DNA from: Actinokineospora sp. NBRC 105648
GTDB lineage: Bacteria > Actinomycetota > Actinomycetes > Mycobacteriales > Pseudonocardiaceae
Assembly (NCBI RefSeq): GCF_030269645.1
Contig: NZ_BSTR01000006.1
Span: forward strand, 192,860-256,859
Direction of reading: 5' to 3'
DNA: 64,000 nt
Shown: positions 1-8,167 of the stretch, piece by piece
Layout of the letters: each line of letters starts with the position of its first letter
Position numbering within the stretch: the stretch's first letter is position 1
Position numbers and translations under genes: made by a program
The notes under the pieces: model-generated
Databases searched by the model: none
Told to the model about the DNA's origin: nothing
The model's input: the letters and a program-made list of their open reading frames with translations, nothing else

Positions 1-810
1 GCCGCACTCGCCGAACACCAGCCGGTCGCCGTCCTCGAACAGTTCGAGGTGGAACACCCCGTCGCGGTGGTCGAGGGCGGTCATCGCCCGGTCCGCGAAC
101 TTGAGGCAGGCGTGCTGCAGCTCCGGGTAGGCCCGCGGGTGCTGCACGACGGTGCCGACGAGGCCGCCATCCCTGATGGCGAGCACGTTCTGCAGGTAGC
201 GGCCCACGGACAGGAAGCGGACCTCACCGCCGCGCACCACGCCGTCCAGGTGCAGCTCCGACCCGTCCACCCACGCCTCCGCCAGCCACGGTCCCGGCAG
301 CGCGCCCAACTCGTCCGCCAGCGCGCGGCGCTGCTGAGGGCTCTGCCAGTGCCGCACCCCACGGGTGGAGGAATCGGCCAGCGGCTTGATCACCCCGCGC
401 GGGTAGCCCACGTCCCCCACCTCGCTCGCCCGGGTCAGCACCCGGCAGTCCGCCACCGGCAGGCCCGCCTCGCGGACGCGCCGCTTCTGCAGGTCCTTGT
501 CCCGCAGCAGAAGCGCCTGCTCCGGCGTCTGCGGGCACCGGCTCCCGCCGAGCACCGCCGCGGTGACCATCGTGAACTCGAACTGGCTGCACACCACGTC
601 GAAGGCCGTGGGCGGGGTACCCGCCCGGTGCAGACCCGCGAGGGTCGACTCGGCGTCGGCGGCGTCCTCCACGACGACGGTGTGCGCGTCGTCGAGCAGC
701 CCGGCCCGCGCCAGGTCATCGGCCGCGGCGAGCGCGCAGGTGACCTCGGCCCCGTGCGCGCGCAGCGCCGCCACCGCCTCCGGCCGCCAGCCGACCAGCA
801 GCACCTTCAT
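1..810 (-). CDS. ATP-grasp ligase, 3' end cut by window edge
   Basis: The frame is open for 270 codons from ATG at 810 to the window edge, so the C-terminus is missing. It reads as an ATP-grasp carboxylate-amine ligase: an N-terminal Rossmann-like part (MKVLLVGWRPEAVAAL), a lysine in GVIKPLADSSTRGV, and the metal-site-like FHLELFEDGDRLVFGE near the edge. Such enzymes activate a carboxylate as acyl phosphate and join it to an amine. It is the last visible gene of the minus operon after the NRPS and P450, 25 bp from the P450 stop, with GGGGAACAGG before the ATG. A second ATP-grasp enzyme lies at 11948. Role inferred: adding or releasing a building block of the NRPS/PKS product. Exact substrate unknown. 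Confidence 0.8.
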   Translation of the reverse strand, partial: MKVLLVGWRPEAVAALRAHGAEVTCALAAADDLARAGLLDDAHTVVVEDAADAESTLAGLHRAGTPPTAFDVVCSQFEFTMVTAAVLGGSRCPQTPEQALLLRDKDLQKRRVREAGLPVADCRVLTRASEVGDVGYPRGVIKPLADSSTRGVRHWQSPQQRRALADELGALPGPWLAEAWVDGSELHLDGVVRGGEVRFLSVGRYLQNVLAIRDGGLVGTVVQHPRAYPELQHACLKFADRAMTALDHRDGVFHLELFEDGDRLVFGECG

Positions 811-835
811 CCTGTTCCCCTGATCTGTTCGGTGG

Positions 836-2017
836 TCACACCGGTCGCACCGGCAAGGTCTCCGGTCCCGCCACGGCCAGCGAGCGCACCCGCTCGCCGC
901 GCCCGGCCCGCTCCAGCCGCCACGGCGCGTCGAGCAGCTCGGTCAGCAGCGCCCGCCCCTGCGCCCTGGCCAGGATCGACCCCAGGCAGAAGTGCGGGCC
1001 ACCGCCGAGGGCGACGTGCCGGTTCGGGCCGCGGCCGACGTCGAAGCGGTGCGGGTCGGCGAACACCGCCGGGTCCCGGTTGGCCGAGGGCAGCCAGACG
1101 ACGACGCGCTCACCGGCCCCGATGGGCGTACCCGCCACCTCGACCGGCCGGGTCGTGGTGCGCATGCTGTGCACCGCGCTGGACGTCCAGCGCAGCACCT
1201 CCTCCACCGCGCCCGCGAGCAGCGAGCGGTCGGCGCGCAGCCGGTCCCACTCCTGCGGGTGGTCGAGGAACGCCTCGATCCCGCCCGCCAGGGCCAGCCT
1301 GCCGTTCTCCGTGGCACCGATGAGGTTCTCGCAGTTGAGCAGGATCTCCTCCTCGGCGAGCAGGTCCCCGTCCACCTCGGCGCCGACGAGCGCGCTCACC
1401 ACGTCGTCGCGCGGCTCGGCGACCCGCAGGTCGATGAGGTCGGCGAAGTAGCGCATCAGCTCTTGGTGCCCGGCCAGCGAGATCCCGGCGGCGAACGCCT
1501 CGTCGGTCCAGCGGACCAGGGCGGCGTGGTCGGCCGCGGGCACGCCGACGATGTGCCCGATCGTGGCCATCGACAGCGGCCCCACCAGGTCGTGCACCAC
1601 GTCGAAGGTGCCCCGGTCGACGGCCTCGGCCAGCACCCGGCGGGCGGCGGCGCGCAAGAAGTCCTCGAGGTCGCGCACCGAGCGGGTGCTGAACCAGTCG
1701 GCGACCGCCGCGCGCAGGTCGTGGTGGCGCGGGTCGTCGGTCAGCGCCAGGGTCAGCCCCGCCCCGGGGTCCGCGCCCAGGGCGGTCGGGCGCAGCAGCA
1801 CGCCGTGCGCCGAGCTGAACACCGCCGGGTCCCGGTAGGCGTCGCGCACGTCGGCGTACCGGGTCAGCGACCAGAACGACGGCAGCGCGCCGTCCTCGTG
1901 CCGGTGCACCGGCGCCTGGTCGCGCATCCAGGACCAGACCGCGTGCGGGTCGCCCTCGGCGTGCAGGTCGGGGTCGAGCAGCCGGTCGGGGTCGACCACG
2001 AGTCCGGGTGCGCTCAT
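836..2017 (-). CDS. Cytochrome P450
   Basis: A 393-residue soluble P450, normal length for bacterial enzymes. Visible motifs: ExxR in EEVLRW, and the haem-ligand loop HVALGGGPHFCLGS with the thiolate Cys. The I-helix reads LIGATENGRLAL, where most P450s have AG-x-(D/E)-T-T; the usual oxygen-activating Thr seems to be Asn. The frame is open further upstream, but the ATG at 2017 overlaps the NRPS stop as ATGA (2014-2017), so translational coupling decides the start. Inferred role: oxidative tailoring, possibly of a carrier-bound aminoacyl group given its coupling to the A-T-C NRPS. Substrate not predictable from sequence. Confidence 0.93.
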   Translation of the reverse strand: MSAPGLVVDPDRLLDPDLHAEGDPHAVWSWMRDQAPVHRHEDGALPSFWSLTRYADVRDAYRDPAVFSSAHGVLLRPTALGADPGAGLTLALTDDPRHHDLRAAVADWFSTRSVRDLEDFLRAAARRVLAEAVDRGTFDVVHDLVGPLSMATIGHIVGVPAADHAALVRWTDEAFAAGISLAGHQELMRYFADLIDLRVAEPRDDVVSALVGAEVDGDLLAEEEILLNCENLIGATENGRLALAGGIEAFLDHPQEWDRLRADRSLLAGAVEEVLRWTSSAVHSMRTTTRPVEVAGTPIGAGERVVVWLPSANRDPAVFADPHRFDVGRGPNRHVALGGGPHFCLGSILARAQGRALLTELLDAPWRLERAGRGERVRSLAVAGPETLPVRPV

Positions 2018-5000
2018 CGGGCTGCCTCCTCGGTGCGGTGCGTGGTCGCGTGCTCGGTCAGCTGGGGGGTCAGGTGGGTCGTCGGTTGGTTGGTCAGCCG
2101 GGCCTTCATGGCCTCGGCCAGGGCGGCGGCGGTCCGGTCGGGGACCGCGTCGCGGCGGTGGTACACGGTCAGCCGAGTCCCGCCGCCGGGCAGCGGCCAC
2201 AGCTCGGCGTGCAGTTCCAGCGGCAGGTCCAGGTACGGCTGTCGGACGAACCGGGTGGCCACCCCGCGCAGCGGCAGGTCGGCGGGCGGGTTGTCCTGCA
2301 CGGCGAACAAGGTCTGGAACAGCGGGGGCCTGCCGCCGCCCGTGGTCGCCGCGACGGCCAGCGCCTCAGTGAACGGGACGTCCTGGGTTGCCAACGCCGC
2401 GGCCAGGGCCTGGTCGGCCGCCTCGGCGTCGCCCGCCAGGGCGGGGCCGCGCAGCCGCACGCACACGGTGGTGATGTGGCAGCCGACCGCGGCGGCGAGC
2501 CCGGCGGTGCCGCGTTGCGCGACCGGGACGCCCACGGCGACGTCGTCGACCCCGGTGACCTCGGCCAACGCGGCGCCGTAGGCGGCCAGCAGCGGTGCGA
2601 CCCGGTCGGTCCCGACCCCGGGCAGGTCCACCTCGACCAAGCCGGGCGCACGGCCTGCGTGCGCCGCGGGGCGCTCGGGCCAGCGCAGGTCCGGCACGCC
2701 GGCCAACTCGGCGCGCAGCCGACCGGCGGCGGCCGGGTCTGCGGCGGCCAACGCGTCTGCCCGGTCCGCGTGCGCGCGGGCGAGGGTCGGCGGCGGGTCG
2801 CCGAGGGGTTCGCCGTTGTAGGCCGCGGCCAAGTCGTGGGCCAGCACCGATTCCGACGCGCCGTCGAAGGCCACGTGGTGCACCGCGATCCCCAGTACGG
2901 CGCCGGAACCGGGCCGGACCTCGGCAAGCACGACCCGCCACACGTCGGCCGCGGTCGGGTCCAGCTTCTCCGCCAGCACCCCGCGCACCGCGGCCAGCGC
3001 GGCGTCGGGCGAGGCGCACTCGGCCAGCAGCTCCAGCGGGGGCGGCTCCACCTCCGACGGGCGGGCGCACGGACCGGGATCGGGCAGGTAGGCCGCGCTG
3101 AGCGCCTCGTGCCGCTGGTGCACGGCGGCGATGGCGGCGTCCAGCGCGTCCAGGTCGACCTCGCCGTCGAGCACCCAGGTGAGCAAGCAGTGGCCGGTGC
3201 GGTCGGCCGGCTCCACCAGGTGGTGGGTCAGGTGCGCCAGCTGGGTCGGCGTGAGCGGGACGTCACCGACCGGCGGCGGGGTCGGCACTGTAGCGGTGGC
3301 GGTGGCCAGCCAGTCCGCGAGTTCGGTCGCCGTGCTGTGCCGGTGGAACCGCGACAGCGGGATCGGCACACCGGTCGCCGCGCCCAGCCGGGCGCAGACG
3401 CGGCCCGCGTCGAGGGAGCCGCCACCGAGGTCGCCGAACCGCGCGGTCGGGGAGACCCGGCCCCGGCCCAGCACCTCGCCGATCTTGTCGACGACCAAGC
3501 GCAACGTCGCGTCCTCGGGTGCCTCGGCCGGTTCGTCGTCCGCATCGGGTCGTAGCAGCGCGAGCAGCGCGCGCTCGTCCAGCTTTCCCTGTGGTGTCAA
3601 CGGAAAGGCGGCGACGGTCACCACCTCGGCCGGGCGGTGGTGGGGCAGCAGCGCGTCGCGCAGCACCTCCTCTGCGCGGGCTGGGGGGCTACTGCCGGCG
3701 TCGTCGACGCAGAACGCGACCAAGTCGCGCACAGCACCGCGGTCGTCGTGCCGGGCTACGACTCGGCACCCGCGCACACCGAGCAAGGCCTGGACGCGCT
3801 GCTCCACCTCCGCGGGTTCCACCCGGTGGCCGCGCACCTTGACCTGGCGGTCCGCCCGGCCCCGGTAGGTCAGCACGCCGTCGGCGCGCCGCGCGCCGAG
3901 GTCTCCGGTGCGGTAGACGCGGGTCGGGACGCCGTCGAGGGTGACCTCGGTGAAGCCGCCCTGGTCGCGGCCGCCGAGGTAGCCCAGGGCCAGTCCGGTC
4001 CCGGAGAGGCAGATCTCGCCGACCTCGCCGGGGCCGCACGGCCGGTCGCGGTCGAGCACGTGCACGTTCGTGCCCGGTACCGGTGTGCCGAGGGGGATGC
4101 CGTCGGGGTCGTCGCAGTCGGCGAGCGCGATGGGGTGGGTGGTGGCGAAGACGGTGTTCTCCACCGGCCCGTAACCGTTGAGCAGCGGGATAGTGGGGTG
4201 GGCGCGCAGGAACCGGCGCACGTGGTCGGGGGAGAGGCGCTCGCCACCGGTGATCACCTGGCGCAGACCGGCGAACGCGCCAGGGTCCTCGTCCACGGCC
4301 AGGTTGAACACGCTGCTGGTGAGCCACACCGTCGTCACCCCGTGCCGGGCGACGCAGTCGCGCAAACCGCTGGGGGACAAGTACTTCTCGGCCACGACGA
4401 CGGCAGTGCCGCCGGTGAGCAGCGGCGCCCACAGCTCCAGGGCGAACGCGTCCCACGGGGTCGGGGCGGCCAGCGGCACGACCGCATCCGGCCCGAACTG
4501 GCCGAAGGAGCCCGGTTCGACGAGTCGGGCGATCGCGCGGTGCGGGGTCTCGACCCCCTTGGGCCTGCCGGTGGTGCCGGAGGTGAAGAACACGCAGCAG
4601 GCGTCGGACCCGCCGCGCGGCACCGGGGTGAAGTCCGCGGCGACCGGCTCGGTGGGTGTTCGCCAGACGGGCACCCCGAGGTCGAGGTGGACCTCGGGCG
4701 CGGTCACGACCAGGCGCGCGTCGAGGTCCGCGGTCATCTCCGCGACGCGCTCGGCGGGCCAGGTCGGGTCCAGCAGCGCGTACGCCGCCCCGGTCTTGAG
4801 CACGGCGAGCAGCGCGACCACGGCGTCCGCGCGGCGCGGCAGCAGGATGGCGACCCGCTCGCCCGGCCGGACCCCGGCGGCCTGGAGCCGGGCCGCCCAG
4901 CCGTCGGCGACGCGGTCGAGCTTGGCGTAGTCGAGCACGCGGTCGCCGTCGACGACCGCGGCTCGGTGTGGGGTCGAGCGTGCGTGCGCGGCCACGACCT

Positions 5001-5037
5001 GGTGCAGGCCGAGGGCCGGTGGGGGTGCGTGCGTCAC
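2014..5037 (-). CDS. NRPS, adenylation-thiolation-condensation (A-T-C)
   Basis: 1007 residues in the unusual order A-T-C. The A domain covers about 1-500: A3 FFTSGTTGRPKG near 149, A4 PWDAFALELW near 194, A5 LNGYGPVENT near 286, A8 RQVKVRGHRVEPAEVE near 397, A10 TPQGKLDE with the catalytic Lys near 485. The T domain follows, with GDLGGGSLDA (phosphopantetheine Ser about 540). The C domain runs from about 590 to the end, with intact HHVAFDG (HHxxxDG) near 719. There is no N-terminal C and no TE. It therefore looks like a starter protein that loads an amino acid and condenses it with the next carrier, perhaps the separate A-T protein at 8168. GTG start with GGGAGG 6 nt upstream. Amino acid specificity not assigned. 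Confidence 0.93.
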   Translation of the reverse strand: MTHAPPPALGLHQVVAAHARSTPHRAAVVDGDRVLDYAKLDRVADGWAARLQAAGVRPGERVAILLPRRADAVVALLAVLKTGAAYALLDPTWPAERVAEMTADLDARLVVTAPEVHLDLGVPVWRTPTEPVAADFTPVPRGGSDACCVFFTSGTTGRPKGVETPHRAIARLVEPGSFGQFGPDAVVPLAAPTPWDAFALELWAPLLTGGTAVVVAEKYLSPSGLRDCVARHGVTTVWLTSSVFNLAVDEDPGAFAGLRQVITGGERLSPDHVRRFLRAHPTIPLLNGYGPVENTVFATTHPIALADCDDPDGIPLGTPVPGTNVHVLDRDRPCGPGEVGEICLSGTGLALGYLGGRDQGGFTEVTLDGVPTRVYRTGDLGARRADGVLTYRGRADRQVKVRGHRVEPAEVEQRVQALLGVRGCRVVARHDDRGAVRDLVAFCVDDAGSSPPARAEEVLRDALLPHHRPAEVVTVAAFPLTPQGKLDERALLALLRPDADDEPAEAPEDATLRLVVDKIGEVLGRGRVSPTARFGDLGGGSLDAGRVCARLGAATGVPIPLSRFHRHSTATELADWLATATATVPTPPPVGDVPLTPTQLAHLTHHLVEPADRTGHCLLTWVLDGEVDLDALDAAIAAVHQRHEALSAAYLPDPGPCARPSEVEPPPLELLAECASPDAALAAVRGVLAEKLDPTAADVWRVVLAEVRPGSGAVLGIAVHHVAFDGASESVLAHDLAAAYNGEPLGDPPPTLARAHADRADALAAADPAAAGRLRAELAGVPDLRWPERPAAHAGRAPGLVEVDLPGVGTDRVAPLLAAYGAALAEVTGVDDVAVGVPVAQRGTAGLAAAVGCHITTVCVRLRGPALAGDAEAADQALAAALATQDVPFTEALAVAATTGGGRPPLFQTLFAVQDNPPADLPLRGVATRFVRQPYLDLPLELHAELWPLPGGGTRLTVYHRRDAVPDRTAAALAEAMKARLTNQPTTHLTPQLTEHATTHRTEEAAR

Positions 5038-5064
5038 GGTGCCTCCCAGGGTGTCGACCGCGCC

Positions 5065-5114
5065 GTGCCAGCCATTGGCAAAAGCTTGCCATCATGTAGG
5101 CAACAATGGCAACC
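5065..5114. promoter_or_regulatory. Divergent promoter with TTGCC/GGCAA operator cluster
   Basis: Lies between the divergent NRPS (start 5037) and PKS (start 5157). A perfect inverted repeat TGGCAA-AAGC-TTGCCA occupies 5076-5091. Two direct GGCAA half-sites follow at 5099 and 5108. Spacings between half-site starts are 9, 13 and 9 bp. The same half-site recurs at the other promoters of the cluster (18655-18747, 20886-20912, 22383-22400, 23473-23585, 24896-24910). Inferred to bind the XRE-TPR regulators encoded at 20953 and 23637 and to control both synthase operons. Binding is not shown. Confidence 0.6.
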
Positions 5115-5156
5115 TCGGTGCGGTACGCGTGGCGCTCGCACCGGCTAGGGGGATCG

Positions 5157-8075
5157 ATGGAACGCGATCAGGGACTCGACGTCGCCGTCACCGGGCTGTC
5201 CGCGCGCCTACCCGGCGTGCACGGCCTGGACCAGTGGTGGGCGGCGATCACCGAGGGCCGCAGGCTGTTCACCCGGCTCGACCGGGACCGGCTGCGGGCG
5301 AGCGGCCTGTCCGACGACCTGGCCGAGGACCCCGGCTGGGTGCCGGTGCACGGCGTGCTCGAGGACGCCGACCGGTTCGACAGCGCCCTGTTCGGCATCT
5401 GCGACCGCGACGCCGAACTGATGGACCCGCAGCACCGGCTCATGCTGGAGGTCGCCTGGTCGGCACTGGAGGACGCCTGCGTCCGCCCGCACGCCGACCG
5501 CGGCGCGGGCACCGCCGTCTACGCCTCCGACAGCGGCAGCGGCTACCTGCGCGCCATGCTGACCGGCGGCCCGCTCGACCCGCAGACGCTCGACCAGGCC
5601 CTGCACGGCACCGAGCCCGACTTCATCGCCAGCCTGGTCTCCTACAAGCTCGGCCTCACCGGCCCGGCCATCGGGGTGCGCACCGCCTGCTCGTCCTCCC
5701 TGGTCGCCCTGCACCTGGCGGTGCAGGCGCTGCAGAACCACGAGTGCGACCGAGCCGTCGTCGTGGCGGCGGGCATCGATCACCCGCAGGCGGGCCACCT
5801 GCACGTGCCCGGCGCGATCCAGTCCGAGTCCGGCGACTGCCTGCCCTTCGACGAGCGCGCCGACGGCGTGGTCGCCGGGTCGGGCGCCGTCGCGGTGGTG
5901 CTCAGCCGCCTCGGCGACGCCTTGGCGGACGGACCGGTCCCGTACGGGACCGTGCTCGGCACCGCGATCAACAACGACGGCGCGGCAAAGGTCGGCTACT
6001 ACGCGCCCTCGGTGTCCGGCCAGGAGGCGGTCATCCGGGCCGCGCTGGCCGCCGCCGACGTCGACGCCGCCGACCTGGGCTACCTGGAGGCGCACGCCAC
6101 CGGCACCCGGGTCGGCGACCCCATCGAGTGGGCGGCGGCCTCGGCCGCCCTGGCGGGCGCCGGGCCGGGCAGCATCGCCGTCGGCGCGCTGAAGTCCGCG
6201 GTCGGCCACCTCGACTCGGCCTCCGGTCTGGCGGGCCTGGTCAAGGCCCTGCTGGTGCTGCGCGCGGGCGTGGTGCCGCCGGTAGCCGGGTTCGGCCGGC
6301 TCAACCCGCTGCTGGAGGTCGACGGGTCGCCGTTGCGGGTGCCCACCGCCGCGGAGCCGTGGACCGGGCCGCTCCCGCGCCGCGCCGGGGTCAGCTCGTT
6401 CGGCGTGGGCGGGACCAACGCACATGCCGTGGTCGAGCAGGCCCCCGCTGAGGGTCCGCGGGCGCCGCGGCCGGACCGGCTCCGGCTGCTTGCCCTGTCC
6501 GCAAACGACCGCGACGCCGTGGAGCGCATGGCGCGGCGGCTGGCCGACCGGCTCGAAGGCGAGGACGCGCCGCCGCTCGCCGACGCGGCGCACACCCTGG
6601 CCACCGCCCGCGCCGAGCTGCCGCACCGGCTCGCCGTGGTGGTCGACAGCACCGCCGACGCCGTGGCCAGGCTGCGCGCGGGCGACGGCGTCGTGGTCGG
6701 CGAGCGCCCGGGTACCGGGCCGTCGCCGCTGGTGTTCCTGTTCCCCGGCCAGGGCTCGCAGCGACCGGGGATGGCCCGCCCGCTCACCGCGGCGCTGCCC
6801 GGCTTCGCCGAGGCCCTCGACGACTGCCTCGCCCACGTCCCCGAACCGCTGGTCAGCCGGCTGCGCGCGGCCCTGCACGACCCGGGCTTCCCCGCCGACG
6901 AGCTGGCGGCCACCGACCTCGCGCAGCCCGCGCTGTTCGTCGTCGAGCACGCCGCCGCCACCGCGCTCACCGGCGCTGGCCTGGTCCCCGCCGCGTACGC
7001 GGGCCACAGCGTCGGCGAGATCACCGCCGCCTGCCTGGCGGGCGTGCTCGACCTGCCCACCGCCATCCGCTTGGTCATCGCCCGGGGCGCGGCGATGAGC
7101 ACCTGCCCGGACGGTGCCATGGTGGCCATCGCCTGCGACGAGCACACCGCGCTGGACCTCGCGGCAGCGGCGGGTGCGGACGTCGAACTGGCCGCGGTCA
7201 ACGGCGCCGACAGTTGCGTGCTCGCGGGTCGACCGGACCAGGTGGACGCGGTCGCGGAGGCCGCGGCGGACCACTTCCGGGTGACCCGGCTCCGGACGTC
7301 CCGCGCGTTCCACTCCACCCTGATCGAACCGGCGCTGCCCGCGCTCACCGCCGCGCTGGCGGAAGCCACCACCCGGCCGCCGACGACCCCGTACGCGGCG
7401 AACGCCACCGGCGGGCTCGTCGAGCCGGGCACGCCGGTGCCCGTGCGGGCGTTCGTCGACGCCGCCCGGCGACCGGTGCGCTTCGCCGACAACCTGGCCG
7501 CGCTCGGCCGCCGGTTCCCGGGCGCGGTCGCCGTCGAGGTCGGCCCGGGGCGCGCGCTGTCCGCGGCCGCCGAGGCCGCCGACCTGCGGGCCGTCCCGCT
7601 GTGCGCGGGCGGGCACGCCGAACGGGACGTGCGGACCGCGTTCGGGGCGCTGTGGACCCTCGGCCAGCCGGTCGACCTCCCGGCCCACGCCGGCGACGGC
7701 GACCTCGCCCGGCTGCCGACCTACCCGTTCCACGGACCGCGCAGGCTCGCCCCCGAGCTGGCCAGGACCGTCCCCACCGCCCCCAGCACGGCCACCGTGC
7801 CCGCCGCCGACCCGGAGCCGGAGCGGCCCGAGGACGTGCCAGAGGTGCTGGCCAGGCTGTGGGCGCGGGTGCTCGGCCGCCCCGACGTGCGGCCCGACTC
7901 CGACTTCTTCGCCCTCGGCGGCGACTCGCTGCTGATCACCCAGCTGGCCCGCGCCCTGCACCAGGAGGTGGGCGTCCGGGTGCCGCTGCGCCAGATGCTC
8001 GTCGGGCGCACCCTGCGCCGCCAGACCGAGATCGTCACCGACCTGCTCGGCGCCGAGCGGGTGGGCACCGCGTGA
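5157..8075 (+). CDS. Type I polyketide synthase module, KS-AT-ACP
   Basis: 972 residues forming a single minimal module with no reductive domains. The KS covers about 1-425 with active Cys in TACSSSLVALH near 176, and the two His in EAHATGTRVGDP and KSAVGHLDSASG. The AT covers about 525-830 with GHSVGEITA (Ser near 616). Its RAFHSTLIE loop resembles the HAFH type of malonyl-CoA-specific ATs rather than YASH of methylmalonyl types. The ACP lies near 885-955 with FFALGGDSLLI. It would add one unreduced ketide to an acyl or peptidyl thioester. The frame opens at 5106, but ATG 5157 has AGGGGG just upstream and matches the KS N-terminus. First gene of the plus operon; no docking domain recognised. 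Confidence 0.95.
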   Translation: MERDQGLDVAVTGLSARLPGVHGLDQWWAAITEGRRLFTRLDRDRLRASGLSDDLAEDPGWVPVHGVLEDADRFDSALFGICDRDAELMDPQHRLMLEVAWSALEDACVRPHADRGAGTAVYASDSGSGYLRAMLTGGPLDPQTLDQALHGTEPDFIASLVSYKLGLTGPAIGVRTACSSSLVALHLAVQALQNHECDRAVVVAAGIDHPQAGHLHVPGAIQSESGDCLPFDERADGVVAGSGAVAVVLSRLGDALADGPVPYGTVLGTAINNDGAAKVGYYAPSVSGQEAVIRAALAAADVDAADLGYLEAHATGTRVGDPIEWAAASAALAGAGPGSIAVGALKSAVGHLDSASGLAGLVKALLVLRAGVVPPVAGFGRLNPLLEVDGSPLRVPTAAEPWTGPLPRRAGVSSFGVGGTNAHAVVEQAPAEGPRAPRPDRLRLLALSANDRDAVERMARRLADRLEGEDAPPLADAAHTLATARAELPHRLAVVVDSTADAVARLRAGDGVVVGERPGTGPSPLVFLFPGQGSQRPGMARPLTAALPGFAEALDDCLAHVPEPLVSRLRAALHDPGFPADELAATDLAQPALFVVEHAAATALTGAGLVPAAYAGHSVGEITAACLAGVLDLPTAIRLVIARGAAMSTCPDGAMVAIACDEHTALDLAAAAGADVELAAVNGADSCVLAGRPDQVDAVAEAAADHFRVTRLRTSRAFHSTLIEPALPALTAALAEATTRPPTTPYAANATGGLVEPGTPVPVRAFVDAARRPVRFADNLAALGRRFPGAVAVEVGPGRALSAAAEAADLRAVPLCAGGHAERDVRTAFGALWTLGQPVDLPAHAGDGDLARLPTYPFHGPRRLAPELARTVPTAPSTATVPAADPEPERPEDVPEVLARLWARVLGRPDVRPDSDFFALGGDSLLITQLARALHQEVGVRVPLRQMLVGRTLRRQTEIVTDLLGAERVGTA

Positions 8076-8167
8076 GGGCCGAGCACCCGGGCCCGACCCC
8101 AGGACCGACCGCAGAGCCGACCGAGCCCGACACCCGATCGACCCCGACACCGATCGAAGGAGCGCCG

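Noticed and set aside
5208..8150. A 980-codon open frame on the minus strand opposite the PKS gene
   Set aside because: It is antisense to clear KS-AT-ACP motifs and is rich in Gly/Arg/Val; long antisense frames are normal in DNA this GC-rich.
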